Under the pieces are notes generated by a model. The model was not told where the DNA came from. It worked only from the letters and a program-made list of their open reading frames with translations, and searched no databases. The translations under genes were made by a program, and so were the position numbers. Below are positions 1-8,870 of a stretch of 60,707 nucleotides of DNA, piece after piece. The stretch covers positions 1 through 60,707 of the forward strand of contig JADLEK010000054.1 of the NCBI GenBank assembly GCA_020846135.1. The letters run 5' to 3'. Position 1 is the first letter of the stretch. Each line of letters starts with the position of its first letter. This stretch comes from Gammaproteobacteria bacterium (lineage in GTDB: Bacteria > Pseudomonadota > Gammaproteobacteria > Competibacterales > Competibacteraceae).

Positions 1-22
1 CCGACCAACACCGAGAACGATC

Positions 23-568
23 ATGGCTGCGAAAGACGATGCCAAACCACCGGTCAAGAAAGGCTCCAGCTTGGTTAAAATCCTGTTAATTGTCATCGGC
101 GCCATAGTACTCATTGGCGGTTCAGTGGGCGCTACTCTGGTTTTGACCGGTGCGCTCCAAAAAAAAACGGAAGAGGCAGCGCCACTCGCCGCCGCTAGCC
201 TGGGGATAGCGCATGGCGGCACTGGGCGCCCTGCGGTTCCAGTGAAATTACCGCCACTTTATCAGCCGATTGAACCACCCTTCATCGTCAATTTTGAGGA
301 CCAGGGCGTGTTGCGTTACCTGCAAATCGGCCTGTCGGTCATGACCCGGGACAAGTTGGTCGTTGACGCCATTAACACTCATATGCCCCAGATTAGGAAC
401 GATTTGATCCTGCTGTTCGCCAATCAGAAAATGGAAACCCTAGGCACCAACGAAGGCAAGGAAAAACTGCGGGTCCAGGCCATGGAAAAGGTTCAGGCGG
501 TTCTGGCCAAGGAAACAGGTTATCCGGGTATCGAGGACATCTATTTCACCGCATTCGTGTTGCAATAA
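23..568 (+). CDS. fliL: Flagellar basal body-associated protein FliL
   Basis: 181-residue inner-membrane protein. A short lysine-rich cytoplasmic N-terminus is followed by one hydrophobic segment at about residues 18-45. The periplasmic domain carries the family-typical stretch 'PPFIVNFEDQG' and then 'LRYLQIGLSVMTRD'. FliL surrounds the stator units and supports torque at high load; that role comes from the family, not from this sequence. The ATG at 23 follows a GAGAACG purine stretch, and the gene is first in a run of flagellar genes, only 5 bp ahead of fliM. The promoter must lie outside the window. The position directly before fliM fits the standard fliLMNOPQR order. Confidence 0.95.
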   Translation: MAAKDDAKPPVKKGSSLVKILLIVIGAIVLIGGSVGATLVLTGALQKKTEEAAPLAAASLGIAHGGTGRPAVPVKLPPLYQPIEPPFIVNFEDQGVLRYLQIGLSVMTRDKLVVDAINTHMPQIRNDLILLFANQKMETLGTNEGKEKLRVQAMEKVQAVLAKETGYPGIEDIYFTAFVLQ

Positions 569-573
569 TCGCC

Positions 574-1629
574 ATGTCCACCGATGAATTTCTTGCCAGG
601 GATGAACTCCTTACCCAGGATGAACGCGATGCGCTGAGCGAGGTGATCTCCCAAAAGCTGGGCGATGGGCCGGCCATTGGCCTTTTTGAGCATGGCGCTG
701 TTCCTTATGATCTGGCCAACCACGATTACACGATCAACAGCCTGTTACCGGCGCTGGTGACGATTCATGAGCGTTTCACCCATCGTTTGCGGATTGGGCT
801 GTTTGAGTTGCTGCGCCGGGATCTGACGGTCGCCGCCGGCCCTATCGAAAAGCGTAGCCATACCGATCTGACGGCTTCCCTCCAGGTTCCTTGCAGCGTC
901 AATGTCATCGGTTTACCGCCCCTCAGTGGCCCGGTGTTGCTGATCTTCGACCAGGAACTGATCTTCATGGTCGTTGACACCTTTTTTGGCGGTACCGGTC
1001 GCCGGTACTCATCGACGAACATCCGCGATTTCACCGCCACCGAAAACCGGTTCATCCAACGCCTGCTGGAATTATCCTTCCGCTGCCTGCAGGAAGCTTG
1101 GGAACCGTTCGCTGCGCTGCAATGCGTCCAGGTCAGTTCCGAAAACAAGCCACAGTTCATTACCGAATTCAACCCGACCGAGTTATTGGCTGTCAGCAGC
1201 GTTCAGGTTAGTCGCGACACCCTTGCGGGATCGCTGTATCTGGCCTTGCCCTATTCCAGTCTGGAGCCGATTCGCAAAAACCTGCTGGACAATGCTTGTC
1301 AGGAACAGCGCGGCAATCCTGATGCGCAGTTGACCGGGCGGCTGTTCGAAGGCATCCAGGAAAGTCCGGTCGATGCGCACTGCTTCCTGGCTGGATTCGA
1401 ACTGACGCTCAGCGATCTGTTGAGCCTGAAAGTGGGTGATGTGATCCCCGTCAATATCCCGGCTAAAGCGGTCCTGCGTATAGAAGACGTCCCGATCTAC
1501 AGTGGCGTCTATGGCGTTGCGCAGGGGTGGCGCGCGCTCAAGATCGAACAGGCGCTGAACCTTCCCGGAGAGTGGGCGGCAACCTCAGTCTCTCCTCAGG
1601 ATTTTTCGCCGTTTGAAGCCAAGACCTGA
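574..1629 (+). CDS. fliM: Flagellar motor switch protein FliM
   Basis: 351 residues, normal for FliM, the middle ring of the cytoplasmic C-ring that receives phospho-CheY and reverses the motor. The middle domain contains the family GGxG signature as 'FFGGTGRR' (about residue 140). The C-terminal SpoA-like domain ends near 'KVGDVIPVNIPAKAVLRIED'. The extreme N-terminus 'LLTQDERDALSEVI' (about residues 12-25) is a recognisable but altered version of the CheY-binding peptide LSQxEIDALL: an R-D pair replaces E-I and the second L of DALL is an S. No cheY gene lies in this cluster, so this deviation may matter. It sits 5 bp after fliL and is transcribed with it. Confidence 0.96.
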   Translation: MSTDEFLARDELLTQDERDALSEVISQKLGDGPAIGLFEHGAVPYDLANHDYTINSLLPALVTIHERFTHRLRIGLFELLRRDLTVAAGPIEKRSHTDLTASLQVPCSVNVIGLPPLSGPVLLIFDQELIFMVVDTFFGGTGRRYSSTNIRDFTATENRFIQRLLELSFRCLQEAWEPFAALQCVQVSSENKPQFITEFNPTELLAVSSVQVSRDTLAGSLYLALPYSSLEPIRKNLLDNACQEQRGNPDAQLTGRLFEGIQESPVDAHCFLAGFELTLSDLLSLKVGDVIPVNIPAKAVLRIEDVPIYSGVYGVAQGWRALKIEQALNLPGEWAATSVSPQDFSPFEAKT

Positions 1630-1683
1630 AGCGGGCGGTCGCCATGTTCAACCTACCAAGCCAAGCCAAGAGGCTACCAAACC

Positions 1684-2019
1684 ATGAATGCGCAAGCCGA
1701 TCCGGCGGACAAACCCGCCGCGCCTGGCGACGGCCCGGAATTTCGCGGCGTTCGAACCGATCCGAACCTCGACATGGTGATGGACATTCCCGTCACGCTC
1801 TCCCTGGAACTGGGCCATACCCGGATGAGCGTCCGCGAACTGCTGCAACTGACCCAGGGCTCGGTGATCAAGCTGGATCGCCCTGGCGGCGATCCGCTCG
1901 ATATTCTGGTCAATGGCTGTCTGGTGGCGCGCGGCGAAGTCGTCGTGATCAACGAACGCTTCGGAGTGCGGATCACCGACATTGTCAGCCCGGAAGAGCG
2001 AATCCGCCGCTTGCGTTGA
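1684..2019 (+). CDS. fliN: Flagellar motor switch protein FliN
   Basis: 111-residue FliN, the lower part of the C-ring. The SpoA domain fills most of the protein: 'MDIPVTLSLELGHTRMS' starts at about residue 33, followed by 'VRELLQLTQGSVIKLD' and 'DILVNGCLVARGEVVV'. It ends with the usual 'RITDIVSPEERIRRL' tail. The length is at the short end for FliN because the variable N-terminal extension is brief. The ATG at 1684 is preceded by GAGG at suitable spacing. A 54-bp gap separates it from fliM, and its stop lies just before the likely fliO start. A long overlapping frame that runs from upstream into fliO is a shadow, not a gene. Confidence 0.95.
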   Translation: MNAQADPADKPAAPGDGPEFRGVRTDPNLDMVMDIPVTLSLELGHTRMSVRELLQLTQGSVIKLDRPGGDPLDILVNGCLVARGEVVVINERFGVRITDIVSPEERIRRLR

Positions 2020-2033
2020 TCGCCCGGTTGGCG

Positions 2034-2408
2034 ATGGCGCTGCTGTTGGCGCTACCGGCTTTGACCCTAGCGGTTGGCGGGGATCCGGGCCGGGCCGAAA
2101 CTCCGGTTGTCAGCGGCGGGATGTTGACGCAACTGACCTTGGGCCTGGTCGTCGTACTGGCTGCTGCGGTGGGACTGAGCTGGCTGTTGCGCCGTCATGT
2201 GCTGCCGCGCGGCGGCGCCATCCGGGTGATCGGCGGTCTGCCGCTGGGCAGCCGGGAACGCCTGCTGCTGGTTGAGGTAGACGAAGTGCGCCTGTTGATT
2301 GGCGTGACTTCCCAACAAATTCAGACCTTGCATGTTTTTCCGCCAGCACTGCCCTTTACGCTTGCGCCGCCCCCTCCGGAATCAGCCGATGACCGCCCAC
2401 AACCCTGA
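2034..2408 (+). CDS. fliO: Flagellar biosynthesis protein FliO
   Basis: Small bitopic membrane protein (124 residues from this start) that helps assemble the FliP ring of the flagellar export gate. A signal-like hydrophobic start is followed by a second membrane segment '[19 protein letters not shown]' and the cytoplasmic FliO motif '[20 protein letters not shown]'. It ends in a proline-rich tail. The ATG at 2034 is chosen because it places a hydrophobic signal at the N-terminus; TTG codons at 2016 or 2028 in the same frame are possible alternatives. The 3' end overlaps fliP by 20 bp, consistent with translational coupling. Confidence 0.88.
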   Translation: MALLLALPALTLAVGGDPGRAETPVVSGGMLTQLTLGLVVVLAAAVGLSWLLRRHVLPRGGAIRVIGGLPLGSRERLLLVEVDEVRLLIGVTSQQIQTLHVFPPALPFTLAPPPPESADDRPQP

Positions 2409-3162
2409 GTACTACTACCGGACCGGCGCGGGTGGAATCGTCCTGCTGCTGGTCAGCGTCTCGGCGGTCTGGGCCGCGCCGGCGGGATTGCCGGCAGTAA
2501 CGATCACCCCAGCGGCGGGCGGCGGCGAAACCTGGTCGCTCAGTCTGCAAATCCTGGCGCTGATGACGGCGCTAACCCTGTTGCCGTCCGCGCTGCTGAT
2601 GATGACCTCCTTTACCCGGATCATCATCGTGCTGGCCTTGTTGCGGCAAGCTTTGGGCACTATGCAAACCCCGTCCAACCAGATTTTGATCGGCCTGGCG
2701 CTGTTTCTGACTTTTTTTATCATGGCTCCAGTGTTTGAGCGGATTAATGAACAGGCGCTGGTCCCCTATCTGAATGAGCAGCTCACCTTCCAGCAGGCGA
2801 TCCAGGAAGGCAGGCAACCGTTGCAGGCGTTCATGCTGGCCCAGACCCGGGAAACCGATCTCGCAACGTTCACCAAGCTGTCGGGCCGCGAATCGCTGGA
2901 ATCAGCGGATCAGGTGCCGTTTTCGCTGCTGGTTCCGGCCTATATCACCAGCGAACTGAAAACCGCTTTTCAGATCGGTTTCCTGCTGTTCATGCCGTTT
3001 CTGATTATCGATCTGGTGGTCGCCAGCGTACTGATGGCAATGGGCATGATGATGCTGTCGCCGATGATGATTTCCTTCCCGCTCAAACTGATGCTGTTTG
3101 TGCTGGTGGATGGTTGGAGCCTGATGATGACCACGCTGGCGTCGAGTTTTTACCTTCCCTGA
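2389..3162 (+). CDS. fliP: Flagellar type III export gate protein FliP
   Basis: 257-residue polytopic protein; five FliP copies build the core of the export gate with FliQ and FliR. The family blocks are clear: '[20 protein letters not shown]', '[19 protein letters not shown]', '[20 protein letters not shown]' and '[20 protein letters not shown]'. The N-terminal hydrophobic stretch looks like the cleaved signal peptide normal for FliP. The start at 2389 (MTAHNPEYY) was preferred over an upstream in-frame ATG at 2332, which would add 19 arginine- and proline-rich residues lying wholly within fliO. FliQ follows after 21 bp. Confidence 0.95.
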   Translation: MTAHNPEYYYRTGAGGIVLLLVSVSAVWAAPAGLPAVTITPAAGGGETWSLSLQILALMTALTLLPSALLMMTSFTRIIIVLALLRQALGTMQTPSNQILIGLALFLTFFIMAPVFERINEQALVPYLNEQLTFQQAIQEGRQPLQAFMLAQTRETDLATFTKLSGRESLESADQVPFSLLVPAYITSELKTAFQIGFLLFMPFLIIDLVVASVLMAMGMMMLSPMMISFPLKLMLFVLVDGWSLMMTTLASSFYLP

Positions 3163-3183
3163 GCGCGACTGCTGGAGAGCGCC

Positions 3184-3453
3184 ATGACCCCGGAAACGAT
3201 CATCACCCTCGGCCAACGCGCCCTGGAACTGGCGGTTTTGGTATCGGCGCCGCTGTTGTTGACGGCGCTGGTGGTGGGCGTGCTGATCAGCCTGTTTCAG
3301 GCGGCCACCCAGATCAACGAGATGACCCTGAGCTTCGTCCCCAAGTTGCTGGCGCTGGTGGTTGTGCTGTTGCTGGCCGGGCCATGGATGCTGGAGTTGC
3401 TCATCAGCTTCACCCAGAACCTGATGAAAGACATTCCCAACCTGATTGGCTAA
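3184..3453 (+). CDS. fliQ: Flagellar export gate protein FliQ
   Basis: 89 residues with two membrane helices, the standard FliQ size and topology. It starts 'MTPETIITLGQRALEL'. The central signature 'LISLFQAATQINEMTLSFVPK' region (about residues 36-56) is the most conserved part of the family. FliQ wraps the outside of the FliP-FliR gate in the export apparatus at the base of the flagellum. It lies between fliP and fliR, with 3 bp to fliR. Confidence 0.95.
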   Translation: MTPETIITLGQRALELAVLVSAPLLLTALVVGVLISLFQAATQINEMTLSFVPKLLALVVVLLLAGPWMLELLISFTQNLMKDIPNLIG

Positions 3454-3456
3454 ATC

Positions 3457-4236
3457 ATGCTGCTAAACAGCGCTGAAATTGCTGCCTGGGTGGGCAGTTT
3501 CCTGTGGCCGCTCACCCGGGTCGCAGCGCTGGTCAGCGTAGCGCCGATCTTCGGGGCGCGCATGATTCCCCGCCGGATGCGGTTGATGATCGCGCTGGCG
3601 TTGACCTGGGCGATCCTGCCGTTCATCAAACCCGTGCCCGTTATCGAACCACTCAGTCCGACCGGGATACTGGTGATCGCCCAGCAGATTTTGATCGGCC
3701 TGAGCATGGGATTTCTGTTCCGGCTGGCGTTCACGGCGCTGGAATTAGGCGGGCTGATGATCGCGACCCAGATAGGTCTCGGTTTTGCCAACCTGGTTGA
3801 TCCACAAAACGGCGCACAAAGTCCACTGTTGAGCCAGTTTTATACCCTGCTTGGGACCCTCGTCTTTCTGGCGCTGAATGGTCACTTGATGCTGGTGCAG
3901 TTGCTGGTGGACAGCTTTGCCATCCTGCCCGTGGCGCCAACCGGCGCCGATCGCGATCTGCTGTGGACTCTGGTGACCTGGGCCAGCCAGATGTTTGCCG
4001 GTGCCGTGTTGATTGCGCTGCCGGCCATCGCCTCGCTACTGGTGGTCAACCTGGCCTTTGGCGTCATGACTCGCGCCGCGCCGCAGCTCAATATTTTCGC
4101 GGTTGGCTTCCCCATCACCTTGGTACTCGGGTTGCTGATTCTGCTCTACAGCCTGCCGACTCTGCTGTATCAACTGAATAACCTGTTTGCCGAAGCCTTT
4201 GAGCGCATCGGCCACTTGCTGGGAGGAACCAGCTGA
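3457..4236 (+). CDS. fliR: Flagellar export gate protein FliR
   Basis: 259-residue membrane protein with about six hydrophobic segments; one copy completes the FliP5-FliR pore. Family features are 'FLWPLTRVAALVSVAPIFG' near the N-terminus, 'RMRLMIALALTWAILPFI', and 'GLMIATQIGLGFANLVDPQ' in the middle. The C-terminal part includes 'VMTRAAPQLNIFAVGFPITL', which is diagnostic for FliR/SpaR/YscT proteins. The stop codon overlaps the flhB start in a TGATG arrangement, so the two are probably translationally coupled, matching their direct physical association in the export gate. Confidence 0.95.
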   Translation: MLLNSAEIAAWVGSFLWPLTRVAALVSVAPIFGARMIPRRMRLMIALALTWAILPFIKPVPVIEPLSPTGILVIAQQILIGLSMGFLFRLAFTALELGGLMIATQIGLGFANLVDPQNGAQSPLLSQFYTLLGTLVFLALNGHLMLVQLLVDSFAILPVAPTGADRDLLWTLVTWASQMFAGAVLIALPAIASLLVVNLAFGVMTRAAPQLNIFAVGFPITLVLGLLILLYSLPTLLYQLNNLFAEAFERIGHLLGGTS

Positions 4237-5357
4237 TGGCGGAAAATGAAGACGGCCAGGAAAAAACCGAAGAGGCCACACCCCGACGAAAGCAGGATGC
4301 GGCTGAAAAAGGGCAAATCGTCCGCTCCCGCGAACTGACCACCTTGGCGATGCTGTTCATCGCTGCTGCTGGGTTACTGATTCTGGGGCCGGCGCTACTG
4401 GAAGGACTGGCCGATCAAGTACGAATCGCAATGACGCTGGATCCGAAAAACATCATCGACCCAGGACAGATGCCAGTCGTGCTGGGTCAGGCGTTGGTCG
4501 ACATTCTGCTGCTGCTGGCGCCATTTCTGGGGCTGATGCTGGTCATCGCCTTGTTTGCCCCGCTGGCGCTGGGCGGCTGGACCTTCACCTTCGAGTTTAA
4601 ATGGGATCGCCTCGACCCGATTCAGGGGGTGTCCCGGCTGTTCTCCTGGCAATCACTGATGGAGTTATTCAAGGCGCTGATCAAATTCCTGGTCGTCGGC
4701 GGCGTGGCGATAGTCCTGCTTTGGCGAGGCGAAGAGGAACTGATGCACCTGGGTCGGGAACCGCTGCTGCCGGCGTTGGCCCATACCGCCAGCACCTTGG
4801 GTTGGACTTTCCTGATCCTGACTCTGCCGATGCTGCTGATCGCCGGGGTCGATGTGCCGTTTCAACTGCTTTCCTACTTCCGCAACCTGCGGATGACCAA
4901 GAAGGAAGTGAACGATGAAGCGAAGGACAGCGAAGGCAAGCCCGAAGTCAAAGGCCGCATCCGCCGTTTGCAGATGGAAGCCGCCCGCCGCCGGATGATG
5001 GACAAAGTGCCGACTGCCGACGTAATCGTCACCAATCCCACGCACTACGCCGTTGCGCTGCAATACCAGCCGGCGACCATGAAAGCGCCAGTGATCGTCG
5101 CTCTGGGCGTCGAGCAGGTGGCGCTGCGCATCCGTGAGCTGGGAACCCGCTACAAAATTCCCCGGGTTGACTCGCCGTTGCTGGCCCGCGCCCTGTATTA
5201 CAACGGCGCGCTCGATAAGCCGATCCCGAACAGTCTGTATGTGGCGGTTGCGCAAGTCCTCTCCTACGTTTACCGGCTGCGCCGGGACGGGGAGTTTTAC
5301 AATGCGCCGATTATCATGCGCGATGTGCCGGTGCCGCCCGAACTCCGCACCCAATAG
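4236..5357 (+). CDS. flhB: Flagellar export switch protein FlhB
   Basis: 373 residues. FlhB switches export specificity from rod/hook to filament substrates after self-cleavage. The polar N-terminus ends with 'EEATPRRKQDAAEKGQIVRS', the standard FlhB/YscU opening. About four membrane segments span roughly residues 35-215. The cytoplasmic part begins 'MTKKEVNDEAKDSEGKPEVK'. The autocleavage motif NPTH is intact at residues 267-270 (within 'DVIVTNPTHYAVAL'), so cleavage should be possible. The C-terminal domain includes 'VPRVDSPLLARAL'-like sequence, here 'IPRVDSPLLARALYY'. It is coupled to fliR upstream and lies 12 bp before flhA. Confidence 0.96.
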   Translation: MAENEDGQEKTEEATPRRKQDAAEKGQIVRSRELTTLAMLFIAAAGLLILGPALLEGLADQVRIAMTLDPKNIIDPGQMPVVLGQALVDILLLLAPFLGLMLVIALFAPLALGGWTFTFEFKWDRLDPIQGVSRLFSWQSLMELFKALIKFLVVGGVAIVLLWRGEEELMHLGREPLLPALAHTASTLGWTFLILTLPMLLIAGVDVPFQLLSYFRNLRMTKKEVNDEAKDSEGKPEVKGRIRRLQMEAARRRMMDKVPTADVIVTNPTHYAVALQYQPATMKAPVIVALGVEQVALRIRELGTRYKIPRVDSPLLARALYYNGALDKPIPNSLYVAVAQVLSYVYRLRRDGEFYNAPIIMRDVPVPPELRTQ

Positions 5358-5369
5358 GAACCTGCCCGC

Positions 5370-7451
5370 TTGAATCTGACTGCTACCCTGGGAGGCATCG
5401 TCCGCTCCGGCCTGGGTGCGCCGCTGCTGCTGATCGTCGTTTTGGCGATGGTGGTGCTACCGATGCCGCCGTTCGCGCTCGACGTGTTTTTCACCTTCAA
5501 CATCGCCCTGTCGCTGGTGGTGCTGCTGGCCACCATTTACAGCGACCGGCCGCTGGATTTCACGGTATTTCCCACTGTCCTGTTGATTACCACGCTGATG
5601 CGGCTGGCGCTCAACATTGCCTCAACCCGGGTGGTGCTGCTGTACGGCCACACCGGACCCGACGCCGCCGGCAAGGTCATCGAAGCCTTTGGCCATTTCG
5701 TGGTCGGCGGCAACTACGCGGTCGGGATCGTCGTGTTCGCCATCCTGACCATCATCAATTTCGTCGTGGTCACCAAAGGCGCGGGCCGGGTCTCGGAAGT
5801 CAGCGCCCGCTTCACCCTGGACGCCATGCCCGGCAAGCAAATGGCGATTGACGCCGATCTCAACGCCGGGGTCATCGATCAGGCTGAGGCCAAACGCCGG
5901 CGGGCCGAGGTGGTCCAAGAAGCTGATTTCTATGGATCGATGGACGGCTCCAGCAAGTTCGTGCGCGGCGATGCCATCGCTGGCCTGCTGATCCTGTTTA
6001 TCAACATGCTGGGTGGAATCGCGATCGGTGCGCTGCAACACAATTTGCCCATGGCCGAAGCCGCCCAGTTTTATGTTCTGCTAACGATTGGCGACGGCCT
6101 GGTGGCGCAGATCCCGGCGCTGCTGTTATCCACTGCCGCCGCCATCATTGTCACCCGAGCTTCCGGCTCCCAGGACATCGGTCAGCAGGTCGCCCTGCAA
6201 CTGTTCGGTAAACCGCAAACCCTGGCGATCACCGCCGGCATTATCGGCATTCTTGGCTTGATTCCCGGGATGCCCAATCTGGTGTTTCTCAGCCTGGCGG
6301 GCGGAGCCGGCTATATGGCGTGGCGGATTCGCGCCAGGCAGCAAACCGCGCCGGCGCTACCTGGCGGCAGCGATCTCGCCGAACCCGGTGCCGCTGCCGA
6401 AGGTTTGGACACCCGGGAAGTCGGTTGGGACGATGTGCCGCCGCTGGATACGATTGGCATGGAAGTCGGCTACCGGCTGATCGTGCTGGTGGATCGCAAC
6501 CAGAACGGGCAGTTGCTGGCCCGGATCAAGGGAGTTCGCAAGAAACTTTCGCAGGAACTGGGCTTCCTGATTCCGCCGGTCCACATCCGCGATAATCTCG
6601 ATCTGGCCCCGACTGTTTACCGTATCACCCTGCTGGGCGTCACCGCCGCTGAATCCGAAGCCTTTCCCGACCGGCAACTGGCGATCAATCCCGGTCAGGT
6701 GCATAGTCCGCTGCCCGGCATCGCCACCCAGGACCCAGCCTTCAAGCTGCCCGCAATCTGGATCGAACCGAACCTGCGCGAACAAGCCCAGACGCTTGGC
6801 TATACCGTGGTCGACGCCAGCACCGTGATCGCGACCCACCTCAATCAAATTCTGCTGGTTCACGCCCATGAACTGCTGGGTCATGAGGAAACGCAGCAGC
6901 TGCTGGATCGTCTGGCCAATGTGGCCCCGCGCCTGGTTCAGGACCTGGTGCCCAAGACGCTGCCGCTGCGAGTAGTAGTGCGGGTGCTGCAAAATCTGCT
7001 GATTGAACAGGCACCGATCCGGGATATTCGGACGATCGCCGAAACTTTGGCGGAGCATAGCGCCAGGAGTCAGGACCCTGACGTGTTGACCGCAGCGGTC
7101 CGGGCCAGCCTCGGACGAATGATTATTCAAAATATCAATGGCCTGGAAGATGAACTGCCGGTCATGACCCTCGCTGCTGAACTGGAACAGATATTGCTCC
7201 GCACTCTGCAGATGGGCAACGAACAGACTGCCTTGGAACCCGGACTGGCTGAGCGTCTGCACAAGGCGCTGGTGGACACCACGCAAAAACAGGAACTGGT
7301 GGGTCAACCAGCGGTGCTATTGGTTCCAGACGCCCTGCGCACCATGCTGGCGCGTTTCGCCCGGCACGGGATACCCGGTCTCCATGTCCTGGCTTTCAGT
7401 GAGATTCCCGAGGATCGGAAACTCAAGGTGATCGCCACCGTGGGCAAGTAA
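5370..7451 (+). CDS. flhA: Flagellar export gate protein FlhA
   Basis: 693 residues, typical of FlhA, the nine-copy proton-coupled export gate and chaperone-substrate docking platform. The N-terminal half holds about eight membrane segments with 'FPTVLLITTLMRLALNIAST'. The FHIPEP region follows as 'DAMPGKQMAIDADLNAG' and 'GSMDGSSKFVRGDAIAG'. The C-terminal cytoplasmic domain starts around residue 340. The start codon is TTG at 5370; no better ATG exists nearby, and residues after it (NLTATLGGIVRS) fit the family N-terminus. A GGAACC purine stretch precedes it. A 72-bp gap separates it from flhF. Confidence 0.96.
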   Translation: MNLTATLGGIVRSGLGAPLLLIVVLAMVVLPMPPFALDVFFTFNIALSLVVLLATIYSDRPLDFTVFPTVLLITTLMRLALNIASTRVVLLYGHTGPDAAGKVIEAFGHFVVGGNYAVGIVVFAILTIINFVVVTKGAGRVSEVSARFTLDAMPGKQMAIDADLNAGVIDQAEAKRRRAEVVQEADFYGSMDGSSKFVRGDAIAGLLILFINMLGGIAIGALQHNLPMAEAAQFYVLLTIGDGLVAQIPALLLSTAAAIIVTRASGSQDIGQQVALQLFGKPQTLAITAGIIGILGLIPGMPNLVFLSLAGGAGYMAWRIRARQQTAPALPGGSDLAEPGAAAEGLDTREVGWDDVPPLDTIGMEVGYRLIVLVDRNQNGQLLARIKGVRKKLSQELGFLIPPVHIRDNLDLAPTVYRITLLGVTAAESEAFPDRQLAINPGQVHSPLPGIATQDPAFKLPAIWIEPNLREQAQTLGYTVVDASTVIATHLNQILLVHAHELLGHEETQQLLDRLANVAPRLVQDLVPKTLPLRVVVRVLQNLLIEQAPIRDIRTIAETLAEHSARSQDPDVLTAAVRASLGRMIIQNINGLEDELPVMTLAAELEQILLRTLQMGNEQTALEPGLAERLHKALVDTTQKQELVGQPAVLLVPDALRTMLARFARHGIPGLHVLAFSEIPEDRKLKVIATVGK

Positions 7452-7523
7452 CAGCGGGTCAGTAACCGAACCAAACGCGACTGAACCGAAAGCGGAAGTC
7501 GCGATAACAGCGGGAAGAAAGCC

Positions 7524-8870
7524 ATGAAGATTAAAAGACTGTGCGCTGCCAATATCCGCGAAGCGATGCGCAAGATTCGGGATGAGCTGGGTCCCGACGC
7601 CGTGATCCTGTCGAATCAGCGCACCAGCGCCGGCTTTGAAATCGTTGCGGCGATTGACTACGACGAAAAGCTGCTGCAAAGCATGCCGCAGGCGGCGCTG
7701 GCCGAGACGAGCGGCGCGCCACGACGGATCCCCCGTGAGCCGGAGGCGCCCACCGCCAGCGCGACGCCCACGCATCGTGAACCCGCACGGACCGCAGAGC
7801 CGCCCGCCAGCACTCCTCTTCCTCATGCTCCGAAGCCATCCGCGCCGCTGCGAACCGCAGCCACTGCCGAACGCACCACCCCGCCCGCCGACAAGTCCCG
7901 TGTCGTGTGGTCGCAGGATCCGCTGCTCGTCGAAATGCGCCATGAGATCCGGGTCATGCATAGCCTGCTGGAGCAGCAACTGTCGGGGCTGGCCTGGGGC
8001 GATCTGGCGCGCCAGCAACCCCACCGGGCCGACTTGCTGAGCCAGTTGATGGATTTCGGTTTCAGCCCTGATTTGTGCCTGCGCCTGGCCGACGCCGCCG
8101 CTAGCGAATCCAATCCCGATCAGGCCTGGCGGCTGGCGCTGGAAACCCTGGGGCGCGGTTTGACCGCTACCCAAGACGACATTCTCAACCAAGGCGGCAT
8201 CGTGGCGCTGATCGGTCCAACCGGGGTGGGCAAAACCACCACCGTCGCCAAATTGGCAGCCCGCTACAACCTGCGGCATGGACCACGCCATATAGCGCTG
8301 ATCACCACGGACAGCTACCGGATCGGTGCGTATGAACAGCTTTGCACGTTTGGCATGATCATGGATACGCCGGTCAAACTGGCGCGCACCGCCCAAGAGC
8401 TGCAAGACTCCATTACGGCTTTCTCGGACAAATCACTGATTCTGATCGACACCGCCGGCATGAGCCAGCGCGACCTGCGTCTGTCACAACAATTCGCCTT
8501 GCTGAATGGTGGCGCCGGCGCGCCCCGCATCCGCAGTTATCTGGTGATGGCGGCTAATACCCAATATTCAGTACTGCGGGAAACAGCAGCCGCTTTTGCC
8601 AATGCCAAAAACCCTTTAAGCGGCGCCATTCTGACCAAGGTGGATGAAACCACCCGGATGGGCGCAGTCCTCTCGGTGGTTCATGAAAAAGGACTGCCGC
8701 TGGCGTATATCAGCAACGGCCAGCGGGTGCCTGAAGATTTGCAGGTCGCGCGGATTGACGATCTGATCCGCATGGGTGAAGAGTTTGCCGGGCTGTATGG
8801 CGAGGCGACTGAAAGCGGCGCGCTCGCCCTGACCTTTGGCCGGAGGCTGGTCGCCAATGCCTTCTGTTGA
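7524..8870 (+). CDS. flhF: Flagellar SRP-type GTPase FlhF
   Basis: 448 residues. FlhF is an SRP-family GTPase that sets polar placement of the flagellum and recruits the first basal-body parts. The N-terminal B domain begins 'MKIKRLCAANIREAMRKIR'. A proline/alanine-rich linker occupies about residues 70-120. The NG domain carries the P-loop 'GPTGVGKTTT' from residue 231, then 'LITTDSYRIGAYEQL' and 'LILIDTAGMSQRD'. Its 3' end overlaps flhG by 14 bp. Together with flhG this suggests polar flagellation with numerical control. ATG at 7524 follows GGGAAG. Confidence 0.95.
   Translation: MKIKRLCAANIREAMRKIRDELGPDAVILSNQRTSAGFEIVAAIDYDEKLLQSMPQAALAETSGAPRRIPREPEAPTASATPTHREPARTAEPPASTPLPHAPKPSAPLRTAATAERTTPPADKSRVVWSQDPLLVEMRHEIRVMHSLLEQQLSGLAWGDLARQQPHRADLLSQLMDFGFSPDLCLRLADAAASESNPDQAWRLALETLGRGLTATQDDILNQGGIVALIGPTGVGKTTTVAKLAARYNLRHGPRHIALITTDSYRIGAYEQLCTFGMIMDTPVKLARTAQELQDSITAFSDKSLILIDTAGMSQRDLRLSQQFALLNGGAGAPRIRSYLVMAANTQYSVLRETAAAFANAKNPLSGAILTKVDETTRMGAVLSVVHEKGLPLAYISNGQRVPEDLQVARIDDLIRMGEEFAGLYGEATESGALALTFGRRLVANAFC

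Noticed and set aside
1644..2033. In-frame 5' extension of fliO through all of fliN
   Set aside because: The extension is Arg/Ser/Gly-rich and lies wholly over fliN in another frame; the hydrophobic FliO start at 2034 is sufficient.
7452..7523. Possible sigma-28 or sigma-54 promoter before flhF
   Set aside because: No GG-N10-GC element or TAAA/GCCGATAA pair was found in the gap; read-through from flhA is enough.
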